Assembly: GCA_034401135.1 (NCBI GenBank)
Contig: JAWZSP010000007.1
Coordinates: 2,480,001 to 2,544,000 of the forward strand
DNA length: 64,000 nucleotides
Direction of reading: 5' to 3'
DNA from: Volutella citrinella
Taxonomy: Eukaryota; Ascomycota; Sordariomycetes; Hypocreales; Nectriaceae
Below, in pieces: positions 33,291-43,787 of this stretch; the first letter of the stretch is position 1, and the number at the start of each line of letters is the position of its first letter. The notes under the pieces are model-generated. The model searched no databases, was not told the origin of the DNA, and saw only the letters and a program-made list of their open reading frames with translations. The position numbers and the translations under genes are program-made.

Positions 33291-35480
33291 TGTCGTGAGA
33301 ATGGTGATCAAGTCTTAAGACAATACAAGTTTACTCTTCCCCAACTAGACCATGTATGCAGAGGAGTAGCCTTTATGCTGGCCTGTGGTCCACCCATAGG
33401 GAAGCTGATGCCAAGCGCTTCATTCGGAGTGGGTGATCTTTCTTCTTTGTGAGGTAAGCGCTAGGTATGCATATAACAGCTTTAGGGAGTAATACTTATT
33501 CGTACGGAGCCCCTTCCCACAAATCAAACGTCTTTCCTTTACACGGATGAAGTAGAGCGCGTAGTTGGGTGGAATATCGAGACTATGGCACAAGAATCTA
33601 GTGATGGTGTAGGGTAACATTACGATCACTTAAGGAGCATTTGGTCCACGAAGCAGCCCGTATTGCTTTTCAACTACTGTGTAGACTATCCTTTCTGTGT
33701 ACATTGGCCTGATGAAGCTCTACAACGTCTGGTGTAGGGTGTTCGATGTATGTGCTGCACCTACTTATGTCGTGGCGCCGTTGTTTGGGCATCATGACTA
33801 CGTATCGGTTACCAGTTGAGGTGGTCAACGGTTGGTTGTGATAAGTAGGTATATAGCGATTGGCTGAACATGTGAACTTTAAAAGGCGGTAAGCAGCCAA
33901 TGCTCATGTCCGTGTGAGACTGATATAGAAGAGGTAAGTTCACCTGCCACTTAACCTATTTCTGACCTGACAGTCGCCCTACTTTTCTCATTGAGAAACT
34001 ATGCAATCAACCGAGATTCTCCTGCAAGCTGAGATGGGTTAGGGTTCGCAGGATGGAGTTCGTTAAGTATTGAGGATAGTACTAGATGTCAATAAGATGA
34101 GTAGGGTGTCAGGAGCTGTACACAGACCCGAGATACCGCCGCCGCATGGACGCCGCATGGCGCTTGATTTCGCATTGAGCATCAATATCCAGCTGTGCTG
34201 CATGCAGTCTTGCGTGAGGCATGTGCCGGCTGGCGGCGGATTTTCAAGAGGCCGAATATGCCGTCGGGGCCTTGAATGTCCGGATCGTTGCCAGCTCTAG
34301 CAGCTGGTAATGAGTTGAGGGCTGTGCTGATGCAATCGACAGAGCGTGATGCTATTCCTAGTCCCCTTCGTATTTCGTCATCGCCCCAGTGCATCTTGAA
34401 TTTGCCGTATATGGAAATTCTGCCTCCATGAGCCACAGACATAGGGAAACTGGATGACGGATTGCCATTGACGCTGTCCGTTCACCATGAAAATGCCACC
34501 CCCTAGTCCCCTCCCTGCCTTATTATTGCGGGTTGGCCCAGCCGACCAGGGTTGAGCGAGGCTTGCAGGATGGCGTCTGGGTGATCCAAATAACGCTGTG
34601 ACACGAGCACTGTGTGGCGATGCAGTTCGCTGGCTAGGGCGGCGAAGGCAGGGGAGCGAGCGAGTGGAGGCCGAGTTGTGCTTACATTAATTTAGGTCGG
34701 TCTGGGAAGTCTGGTAACCTTAGTTTTAGGTGGCACGCCTAAGAGACCAGGGCATCCAGAAGTCCCAACTTCAGCTTTCGGCTACGCCACTGTTCATGTT
34801 GTCCATCATGTCATACCTGGTCAAAGCCAAGGCAGCCCGCCCACCGTGAGATCCTAAAACCAATTTAATGGAGAGAGTGCTCCGCCTGCCACCAGAGCCG
34901 ACGACTGACAAAGGGGCGACACCAATCGATGAAATGCCGATTTTCCATGAAAACCCGATTTTTCAAGAGGTGCAAGCACGGGCTACGTTACTGAGCAACC
35001 GACAAGCAGCCCCGGGAGCAGGGATTATACGAAGTTCCCCACAACAACACTAACCCTGGATGGATTGGATGGATGATCCGGCGCGGTTTCAGGGAGCCCT
35101 GCTCCTATTCTTGGGCGTGGGTTGACAATCCCAAGGCGTCCTGGGGCGGCTCAGCGCTCGGTTGGTGCGTGCCAAGTTCCAACAACGCGCCCACCGTGTA
35201 AGCCCGACGTCAGAGCTTTGATTAGTTTGTCAGGCAGCTCGGGCTCCATCTCGCTCCTCTCAGCTGAAGGGAAACGGGCGGTTTGGCTGCAGGGTTGGCT
35301 TTTCTTTTTCTACAGCTGCCTGTCCTCCCCCAAGTAATCTCCCGTCTCTCTCTGCTTCCTGCTTCATCACCTGCTGCAAACAAAATCCTCGCCGTCTCAT
35401 TCCCAGACCAAAGAGCTGCACTTCTCGTCCTTCCCGCATCGCCAGCCTTGTAGCCAGACGTCAAGCAAATATCCGCAATA
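33291..35480. other. 2.2 kb intergenic, AT-richer than average
   Basis: No gene supported. The part at 33420-34100 is AT-richer with many stop codons in all frames and a GTACGGAG word near 33503. The part at 35200-35480 becomes C+T-rich and is probably the leader of the Cys-rich protein gene. No terminal repeats or transposase remnants recognised. Confidence 0.45.
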
Positions 35481-36029
35481 ATGTCTTCCACCGTGGTCAC
35501 CCCCGCCGTCCCTACCTGCGCGGTTGGCGCTCCCTTCTACGACACTCCCATCCAGGACCCCAACTGCGCCATCATCTACCGCGAGTCCAACATTGAGATC
35601 CTCAAGAAGTGCTGCAAGACCGCCAAGGTCGTCTCCTACTACGACAACTGCGGTCTCTACTGCGCGGCCGTCGGCCAGTCCACCAGCGACCTCCAGAAGT
35701 GCTTTGCTGACAACGGCGCCGTCCACGGCGAGTTCTTCTGCCGCGACTCTGGCACCACCACCGGCACTGCCACTGGCGACCCTGAGGTCCCTGCCACTGC
35801 CTCGGCCAGCGCCGTCGCCAACGACAACAAGAAGGATGACAAGAAGGACGACTCCAGCAAGGACAACAAGAGCGACAACAAGGATACCTCCTCCTCCTCG
35901 TCCGGCGACAAGAAGAACGACAAGAACGCCGGTGCCAGCGTGAAGCCTCACTCTGGTGTCACCACTTTCGGTGTTGTCATCAGCGCCCTGCTCGTCTCCG
36001 CTACTGCTTTCGGTGCCGTGGCCCTCTAG
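35481..36029 (+). CDS. Cys-rich protein with hydrophobic C-terminal tail
   Basis: Single exon, 182 aa. I cannot name the family. Residues 1-90 form a compact Cys-rich domain with eight cysteines, including a CC pair (KKCCKTAKVVSYYDNCGLYC). Next is a Ser/Thr/Ala linker and a highly charged Lys/Asp/Ser repeat region (NDNKKDDKKDDSSKDNKSDN). The last 22 residues are hydrophobic (GVVISALLVSATAFGAVAL). No N-terminal signal peptide is visible, and an in-frame TAG upstream excludes a simple N-terminal extension. A tail-anchored membrane protein is therefore possible, as is a GPI-like product entering by another route. Codon use is strongly C-ending, suggesting high expression. Confidence 0.75.
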   Translation: MSSTVVTPAVPTCAVGAPFYDTPIQDPNCAIIYRESNIEILKKCCKTAKVVSYYDNCGLYCAAVGQSTSDLQKCFADNGAVHGEFFCRDSGTTTGTATGDPEVPATASASAVANDNKKDDKKDDSSKDNKSDNKDTSSSSSGDKKNDKNAGASVKPHSGVTTFGVVISALLVSATAFGAVAL

Positions 36030-36428
36030 AGCATATATGCTAACAACGGCCCGAGACAAAAACACAACCAAGACACCGGCCGCGTGGGTTCGGCTGTATG
36101 AGCGTGTCCACTAATGCATCAGTCACCGTGAGACACTGGGACGAATTTGTATGGGAATATAAATCTATTTTCTTGAGGAAATGCATCAATGGCACATAGA
36201 ATGACCGCAGGAGCCTTGCTTCTGGTATGGAAGGATTCCAGGTGGTCTACCTAATTAGCACCAAATATATCATAATGACCCTTCTATCTGACTCTCTATT
36301 ACTCGTCGTTGTCGTCTGCAAATAGTGCAAAAACGCACTGTGGTTGATCAGAAGAGTTTGTCGGCCGCTTAGCAAACCAGGCCGGCATTTCGGTCTTTCA
36401 TTTCTTCAGGGAAGCCATCGCTGGCTGA
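36030..36428. other. convergent 3' region
   Basis: About 400 bp of probable 3' UTRs between two converging genes. Nothing else seen. Confidence 0.55.
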
Positions 36429-38212
36429 TCAGGGCTTTTGAAGCCCCTTGCCGAGCAACTCGGCACCGACCTCCGCGATTAGCTTCTCATCTGGAAATGC
36501 CGATTTCTTAGCGAGGATGGATCCATGAGCGTCCAAGGCTCGAAGCAAATCGGCCAATTCCTCGTCCAGTGGCGCGTGGTAGAAGAGATGCCCCAAGGCC
36601 AACAGCATCCCATGGAGGGCTTCGGAAGACTTCTCTTCTTGCGTGATGGCCTCGACGACGGAGGCAGCTAGCTCGACCTCGTCGGCCTCTGTCAGGGTGT
36701 GATTCTTCCCGGCTTGCCTCGCCTTCCGGTTCGATAGGGAAAGGTTGAATAAGAGTGAGGAGGCAGCAACTCTCACGTTGTTGTGGCCGTCATCAAGGAA
36801 GCTGCTTGAAATCAATTGCGTGATGGATTCCCGGAGGGACCCATCCTTGAGGACCTCCTCCGGAAACAAGGGGCTGGAGAATATGTTGCACCCCATCTGC
36901 AGCGTGACGAGGCGAAGCGCGTATGGACAGGCATCCTGCTGGTTGACCAGGTCAAGAATGGCCCGAACTGTGCGCTGAGAGGCTTCCTCTGCGAAATATC
37001 CACTGACTCGTGGATCAGAAAGAGAGCATCGGAAAAGGTCCACGATTGTGAAGACGACGTCAATTGGCAAGGCTGTAATCGAGTCCCTCACGAGTGAAGA
37101 TAGTCGGGCCATTTCGGGCAGAATAGCATCCTGGATGCCATCCTTTTCCCGAGCCTCGAGATACCGTGTCAAGGCTTGAACATCTGCTCTTTGCGAGAAC
37201 TCGCCACCCATCTTGGCAGTGAGCTTCGCCAGCGGGGGCACCTTGGTGTACAGGACGGGTTTAGAAGTAGGACCTGAGAAGCTTGGAAGTCGTAATCGGT
37301 CGTGGAGGTGGAATGGGTGGGCCATCTGGGCAAGCAGCCGGACGTTGCTTCGTAGAGCTGTTGGGTCGGCACCAGTCCAACGGCTCTCCTGTTCGCCCTT
37401 TAAGAATGTGATGAGCGTCGGAGTCGCAGAAACGTTGTATTTTGAGGAAATGGCATGTCCCTGAGCTTGTGATATGTCTACTTTGATGAATGTGACGCTG
37501 GATCCGAGTTCTTCAGCAAGCTCATCAAAAACAGGGTACAGGATCTTGCAAGGCGGGCAAGTTGCTGAAGTGAAGAAGACGACTGCGCTGGAGTCCTTCG
37601 AGCCTTCGAAGAGTTGGTTGAATTCCGAGAGCGTTGACACATTCTTGACCCCATTTGTCCGACCCTGGACGGCGGGCTGAGCGCTCTGCTCAAGACCTAG
37701 GAGGGAGCCGTTGCGGCCCCCGTTGATTCCTTGTGTAAGCTGGGGCATCAGCATACGGCCCATGGGCGACTGCAGAACGGCATCGGGCATCTTGACTATG
37801 TGTTCTGGAATGCCCTTTCCGACTAGGAAATTGGCAAATGAATCGCTAAAGTTGTTGCAGTTGTGTCGAAACAGGTCGTACGCCTAGATGTTCTGTTAGG
37901 GAAAAACGCAGCATCACTAGCGGAGCGAATGATGCGTACCTCGGCCGTGAATATGGGTCTCATTGAATCTAGAAACTCTTCAATAACATCCATGGGGAGA
38001 TGCGTAGTGCCAAGCGGTATGCGCTGCAGTGGTTGGCCAAGATGTGAGGAGCCAGGAGCAATGGCGATGATGCCTCCATCGTAGACGTATTCTCGACCGC
38101 CGAGCTCGATTGAAGTGTGGTAAATGGCATCAAGCTGGAAACCGAGCAGGCCCATGGACATCTGACGGGCCAACCCCCCAGAGAGGTCGTAGACAAACAG
38201 GGTAGCCTCCAT
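36429..38212 (-). CDS. PPPDE (DeSI)-thioredoxin-PUL fusion protein
   Basis: Two exons (38212-37940, 37883-36429) encode 575 aa. Residues 1-125 form a PPPDE/DeSI papain-like fold with both catalytic residues: His32 in DAIYHTSIEL and Cys100 in FRHNCNNFSD. The catalytic Cys lies just after the intron. A thioredoxin domain follows (about 170-275) with a CPPC active site at 200-203 and the cis-Pro segment SATPTLITF. The C-terminal half (about 315-575) is an armadillo-like PUL domain, the module that binds Cdc48/p97 in Doa1/PLAA. DeSI enzymes remove SUMO or ubiquitin. The fusion suggests a deconjugating enzyme with redox and p97-binding modules, in cytosol or nucleus. This is inference from domain order; the fusion itself is known in fungi. 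Confidence 0.87.
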
Positions 38213-39437
38213 TTGCTCGGTACAGCCAACCAATGCCTTGGTGTTTTGGTGCTTGTTTGTCTGGATGCTTTGGCTAGGTGGATAGTGGGGGGCCTACCTA
38301 ACCTTGGTCCAATTGACAGGGGGTTTCGCTGCAGTGGCTTCGAGGCGGCAAATTGGGAACCAACTATTGATTGGGTTAGGAGGGAAATATGGACAATTGG
38401 GAATTACGATCAAGATAAATCAACCCGATCATAGAGCTGAACGCAGACACTCTTTTGTTTCAAGTTTTGTATTCAGGTGGATGCCGAGTGTTGCAGGCAA
38501 CCACCCTCACGCGTCTACCACTACGTATCTGGAGAGAAGATTCTGGAGGATGAGTAAGACGGTTGGCCAAATGCCAGCGACCTATACTCTGTACTGGCTG
38601 GCACCTGCATATGGAGGCTCAAAAAGACCATCAATTTTGACAAGATATTGCACTCGCACTCATCTTCGCCCCTAGGAGCCAGTATTCTACTCTTCTTTGC
38701 AGGATCACCATGTTATATAATTGCGACGGTGCTGAAGGAAGCTTACGCTGACCTGGTTTACACGATCTGCCTGAACCCGGCATCGCCGTTCCTGTCCTGG
38801 GCTGGCGCATTATGGTTTGCCCCGGCTCATGAGCCCTTCCCGAAGACTTTCGCGCACCCGCCCGGAATCAGCCACATGCTTTGCTCTAGTCATGAGGCAG
38901 AGCAGGACAACTATGCGGACCTGGTATGCAGGAGAAAATTCATTCCCCACTTGATGGCCCCCAGCGATCATCTTATCAGGCATTTCGGGGAGGAGGCTAA
39001 AATTAGGGGCAATGCGGGAGCAAGGAGCAAGGAGTCAGGACGATGACGGACACTAATCCGCTACAATCTGAATTTCAATTCAGTAAGGTAGGGCTGCCTC
39101 AGTGGCAATAGTGCCACCAAGAACCCCCCCTCTAGGCCCATAGCCCCGCTCTTCAGGGGCTTCACGAGAAAGACCCCGGTCGAGGTGTGCCTGCTACGTG
39201 CTGAGATTGGTCCACCGGCTACCAACTTGGCCGTCAGCTCTGCGCGTCCTGCAACGTCTCCCTCCTTTCGAGCCAAACCTGCACGCCCGTATCCTCCCCT
39301 ACTCCCGCTGCCAACCATCCGCTCGCTCCATCCTTGGACTTCTCTCATCCATCCTCCCTCCCATGCGCGACGGTGTCTCTCTTTAACGGCTTTCCTGTCG
39401 CAGCGCCAACGCCCCTCGTTCTTTTGGACTCGCGCCC
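38213..39437. other. divergent intergenic region, PPPDE gene / GDA1
   Basis: 1.2 kb. The right part (about 39180-39437) is C+T-rich and probably GDA1 leader. One 132-codon open frame in the middle has no recognisable features. Confidence 0.5.
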
Positions 39438-41189
39438 ATGAGAGCACCCGCATCACTAGACGCAAAGAACATCGCCAGCGATCCCCACGAGAAACCCGAC
39501 CGCTACAAGTTCGCTCCCAAACGGCAAGGATTCGTCGACAGGATGAAGGAGAACTGGGCGACACAGGCGCAGAGGACGCGCTGGATTAAGACGGGCGCCA
39601 TCCTCATCGCCCTCGTCACCATCTTCTACTTCTTCTCTCCCAAGGGCGTCGACATTTATAATGGAGGTAAGTTGATCGGGCCTCCCATCATCAACTGGAC
39701 AGGGTGCTCATCAAAATCCAGTCACCCACGCTGGCGCTGGTGGCCAGGGCCAGGGCCAAACGCCCTCCGACTCTTCGTACGGTACCGAGAGGTGCACCAA
39801 GTCTTTCTCCAGTGACAAGCCCATTGTCCAATACGTCTTGATGATCGATGCCGGCAGCACTGGCTCTCGAATCCACGTTTACAAGTTCAACAACTGCGGC
39901 CCTACTCCCGAGCTCGAGAAGGAAGAGTTCAAGATGACTGAGAAGGAGGTCGGTGGCTTGAGCAAGTTTAAGGACGACCCTGAAGCCGCCGCTCGCAGCC
40001 TGGATCCCCTCCTCAAGGTCGCCATGGACACCGTCCCCGACAAGCTGAAAGGCTGCTCCCCCGTCGCCGTCAAGGCCACCGCTGGTCTGCGCATGATTGG
40101 CGCCAATGCCGCTGACGCCATTCTCAAGACTGTCCGGAAGCACCTCGAGGATGACTATCCCTTCCCCGTGGTCGACGATTCCAAGGGAGGCGTCGCTATC
40201 ATGGACGGCTCCATGGAGGGTGTCTACGCCTGGATCACCACCAACTATCTCCTCGGCAAGATTGGCGGCCCCGACCCTGATGAGAGCGCTGCCGTGTTCG
40301 ACCTCGGCGGTGGATCTACCCAGATTGTCTTCGAGCCTACCTTCAAGGGCGCCGCTAACGGCGGCATCCCCGAGACACTGGCTGAGGGCGACCACAAGTA
40401 TGAGCTCGACTTTGGTGGCCGCAAGTTCACTCTCTACCAGCACTCCCACCTGGGCTACGGTCTCATGGCCGCCCGCAACTCCATCCACCAGGCCCTCATT
40501 GAGGACTTTGGCCGCAGCAAGGGCGCTGACAAGTCGTGGTTGTCGCAGCCTATCGTGCACCCTTGCATCGCCCCCGGCATGTCCAAGGACGTCAACGTGA
40601 CTCTCGCCGAGGGCGAGAAGGAGACTCTTGTCACCTTCAAGGGACCCAAGGAGCCTGCTCCTGCCCAGTGCCGCAACCTCGCTGAGAAGATCCTCCACAA
40701 GGACGCGGAATGCGCTCTGGCCCCTTGCTCTTTCAACGGCATCCACCAGCCCCTGCTCGCTAAGACCTTCAGCAAGGAGGATGTCTACATCTTTTCTTAC
40801 TTCTACGATCGCACCAAGCCTCTTGGTATGCCCGACTCATTCACCCTCCGAGAGATGCACGACCTCACCCAGACTGTCTGCATGGGCGAGTCTGCCTGGG
40901 ACGTTTTCGGCACCGTGCCCAAGGCGCTTGAGGAGCTCAAGGACCGCCCTGACCACTGCCTGGACCTCAACTTCATGATGGCCCTGCTACACACTGGATA
41001 TGACATGCCCATCGACCGCGAGGTCAAGATCGCCAAGAAGATCAAGGGTAACGAGCTGGGTTGGTGCCTGGGTGCCAGGTAAGTTTCGTGATCAACCCGA
41101 TTTGTAACTGCTGATTGCTGACTGCGTATAGCTTGCCCCTGCTTGAGGCTGGCTCTGGCTGGAAGTGCAAGGTTCGCGAGGTCTCTTAG
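39438..41189 (+). CDS. GDA1: Golgi guanosine diphosphatase, GDA1/CD39 family
   Basis: Three exons (39438-39666, 39722-41078, 41132-41189) encode 547 aa. A short cytosolic tail and a single signal-anchor helix (about 50-66, [14 protein letters not shown]) make it type II. The apyrase conserved regions are all visible: ACR1 DAGSTGSR near 118, ACR2 [11 protein letters not shown]3 [11 protein letters not shown] and ACR4 [13 protein letters not shown]. Several Cys typical of the lumenal domain follow. Yeast Gda1 hydrolyses GDP to GMP in the Golgi lumen so that GDP-mannose import can continue for glycosylation. The third exon encodes only the last 18 residues. The opposite strand is open for about 350 codons as a codon-bias shadow. 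Confidence 0.93.
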
Positions 41190-41490
41190 ACGGGACTCGT
41201 TACAATTGGCGTTGAGGGAAGAGAACTGATAAAAAAAAACAAGATTCTGAGTCGAAACTGCTTCAGTGGCGTTGGGAAGACGAGTGCTGGGAGGACGGAC
41301 ATACGAATATAAGCAACCGATTACCCGGGTGTGACGAAACAGCCCCGGAGTCGAGTTTGCACTGAGTGGGGTTATTGCTGGCTGATATTGCTAGCCGACG
41401 CGAGACAAGCTTCTCCAAAATAGACACCAGGAGTGTAAATTATGTATCACATAGACCACCTTACTACTAATACATGGGCTATTCTTTGTA
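41190..41490. other. convergent 3' region GDA1 / Mg-chelatase-like gene
   Basis: 301 bp, probable 3' UTRs of both genes. Confidence 0.55.
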
Positions 41491-42717
41491 CTAAACCGGC
41501 GCTGTTACCATTCCCAAGACGTCCTCAATGACATCCTCGGGTCCAACCCCTTCAATGAGGGCCTGCACAGCTTCTACTTTGCTTCCCCATTGCATGCTCC
41601 TCTCCTTCTCGGGAGGGGTAAGATGGATACGGTGGAGGTAAACCTTTCTCGCTGCCAAATCAACCAATGCTGGAGTGACATAGTCAAGGCGATGCAACGG
41701 GGCGAGGCATCGCATGAGTTGACCAAAGTGCTTGGTAGCAGCGGGTGTCATGCCCCCGGCAACGGCACGGTGCATGCGGAGAAATGAGATAATGTTCATC
41801 TGGTATCGGGTGATTTCGATGTCGACCTGGACCTCTTGGCTCAGGGTTGCGAGACTGCTGATCTCCTGGTTTGTAGTTAGAATTTGGAGGAGGGAGAGGC
41901 AACGTATTATTTCCCACATACCGATTCCAAAATAAGAGGGGGCGCTGGCGACTTATCGTCGTCCGGGCTCTTCTTCACCACGCTGCCCGTCGAGGCCGTC
42001 TCCACAGCATCGCCGCCGTCGGCTTCCTCGAGGTTCACGAACCCATCATCGGGGTCGTGCCAGTAGGCAATGTAGAGGAAATCGTTCAAGTGAGGCGTGA
42101 CGCGGGCCTCGCCGCCCGACTCGGACTCAAGGAGAGGGACGAAGACGAACTGGCGGGGCGCGGCCTGCACCGAGGTGCGGGTGAAGATGCGGCGGGTGCG
42201 CAGTAGCTCGAGGGCCTGGATCTGGACGACCTGGGGGGCGCGGTCGAGGTTCCGCGCCAGCACGAGGTTGGCGATCTGGACGGAGGAGCCGGGCGCCAGC
42301 GGTGGCACGGCGGACTTCTGTCGCGAGGACGACGAGCTCGACGAGGCCGGGTCGGAGACGAAATAGGAGTCGTGGCGGCCTGGGGTCGCGGCGGTGGAGG
42401 GCGTGAGGTGCTGCTTGGGGACGAGGAGGGCGGCAGCGAAGTCTTCCAGGGTTGTGGAAGGCGTGCAGTCGATGACAACGGAACTCAGGCCGAATGTCTT
42501 CTTGGCCACCTGTCGATGTCCTGGTCAGTTTCTTGGGAGTGGTCGTCTCCTTTGCGGGTGCGAGGGGACGAACCAGCTGCAGCTCCTGGGTCAGGTCCTC
42601 GAGCGCATCGCCGGGAGTGCTCACGAGGCAGTGCTCGCGGCCGAGGAGACACAGGAGAAGAGCGAGCTCGAGGTCGCTCAGGGCATGTATCTTGTTGAGG
42701 AGATTGTCATCCGCCAT
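41491..42717 (-). CDS. fungal protein resembling magnesium chelatase/MoxR AAA proteins
   Basis: Three exons (42717-42574, 42509-41922, 41865-41491) encode 368 aa. It resembles a group of fungal proteins annotated as magnesium chelatase. The N-terminus (DLELALLLCLLGREHCLVST) and the following LVAKKTFGLSSVVIDCTPST look like the first part of an AAA module. The middle has QIANLVLARNLDRAPQVVQI. The C-terminal helical region carries YVTPALVDLAARKVYLHRI, like the lid of MoxR/chelatase AAA proteins. I find no Walker A (GxxxxGK[ST]), and where a Walker B would be expected the sequence is not DE-rich. It may therefore be a degenerate, non-hydrolysing relative. Fungi do not make chlorophyll, so the annotation name says nothing about function. 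The first donor is GTTCGT. Confidence 0.68.
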
Positions 42718-43787
42718 CGTGGAGCGGAGCAAGGCTCGGGCGCAGGTCCATCACCGTCGCAAAGGATGGCCATGCACATGGCTGATGTTGGGCCAAGTGG
42801 TAGCGGTAATGCCAATTGGACAGGGGGGGTAGATTCTCAGGCGGGAGCTAATATGATAGGCCTACGCCAGTGGACGCAGCCGCCATGGCCAAGGAGCCAA
42901 TCAAGCCGAGATGTCTCGAATATCACACTTACAGCTGATGGAGAGCGAGTGGCTTGAAAGTAGGTTCTCAAGGAATCGATGAGTTTGGGGCATATTTGAA
43001 TGTATATTTTCTATTCTGTATGTCGGATGTTCACTCTGAATCCTCCGTGCCTTGGATTTTAACGATGAAGCTTATGGGCTCCCGGGCATTCTGATGGGAC
43101 GATTTTGAGGGCTAGATCACGACATAAAAGGAGACCGACTGAATTCATCCCTTTGGTAAGATCCTGTCCACCTCGGTCATTTAATAACTTTAGGAGAATG
43201 GTGGTCGGGAAAGCAATGCTATCATGAGGTAGTTCGGGGTTTGTGGATTAGACGGAGTGACCAACAGTGCCTTTCCTACCTCCAAGCGCTAGCGAGACGT
43301 TTTTGGACCAAGGCAATAGACCAAAAGGATTCCCAGTGTCGTTTTACAAATAAAATTTAATCAGTGTACCATTGCCTGACGGTTTTGGGCACTCATACAA
43401 GCATCCAAAAAGTTTGACTCTGTAATGGGTCACGTGATTCTTCACCTTGCACAACATGGCGGCTGGCCCAGCGTGGGGGGTGTGAATACTGATGGATTTA
43501 TGCATGGCGCTAGCTCCCAGTGCGATGGGGCAGCGTGAGGCTGCGACATTGGAGGACGGTCACTCCGCAACATCCATCCATCATCACGACTCACGCCCAA
43601 TAGCCTCTCCCTTCACCCTCGTATCCTCGACCATCGACTCCAGCTACACGCTCAAGTGGCTGTATCCTCTTAACCTGCGATCGGCGACAACCGTCAACCC
43701 GTCCCTGGGGATTTTGCCTGCCTGGCATAGCGACATCGCCCTCGAGATAGCGTCATTGAAAACAAACACCGACAACAAGTGGCCGCC
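42718..43787. other. divergent intergenic region, Mg-chelatase-like gene / YPT7
   Basis: 1.07 kb, AT-richer in 42960-43440, with a TCACGTGA palindrome at 43430-43437. No gene seen. Confidence 0.5.
43430..43437. promoter_or_regulatory. TCACGTGA palindrome upstream of YPT7
   Basis: Eight-base palindrome GTCACGTGAT in context, about 350 bp upstream of the YPT7 start. Fungal bHLH factors such as Cbf1 bind TCACGTGA; the core matches the site of animal lysosomal-gene regulators. Confidence 0.4.

Noticed and set aside
35397..36071. 224-codon Gly/Val-rich frame antisense to the Cys-rich protein
   Set aside because: Low-complexity shadow of a C-ending codon bias.
39691..40746. 351-codon open frame antisense to GDA1
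   Set aside because: Same reason; all apyrase motifs are on the plus strand.
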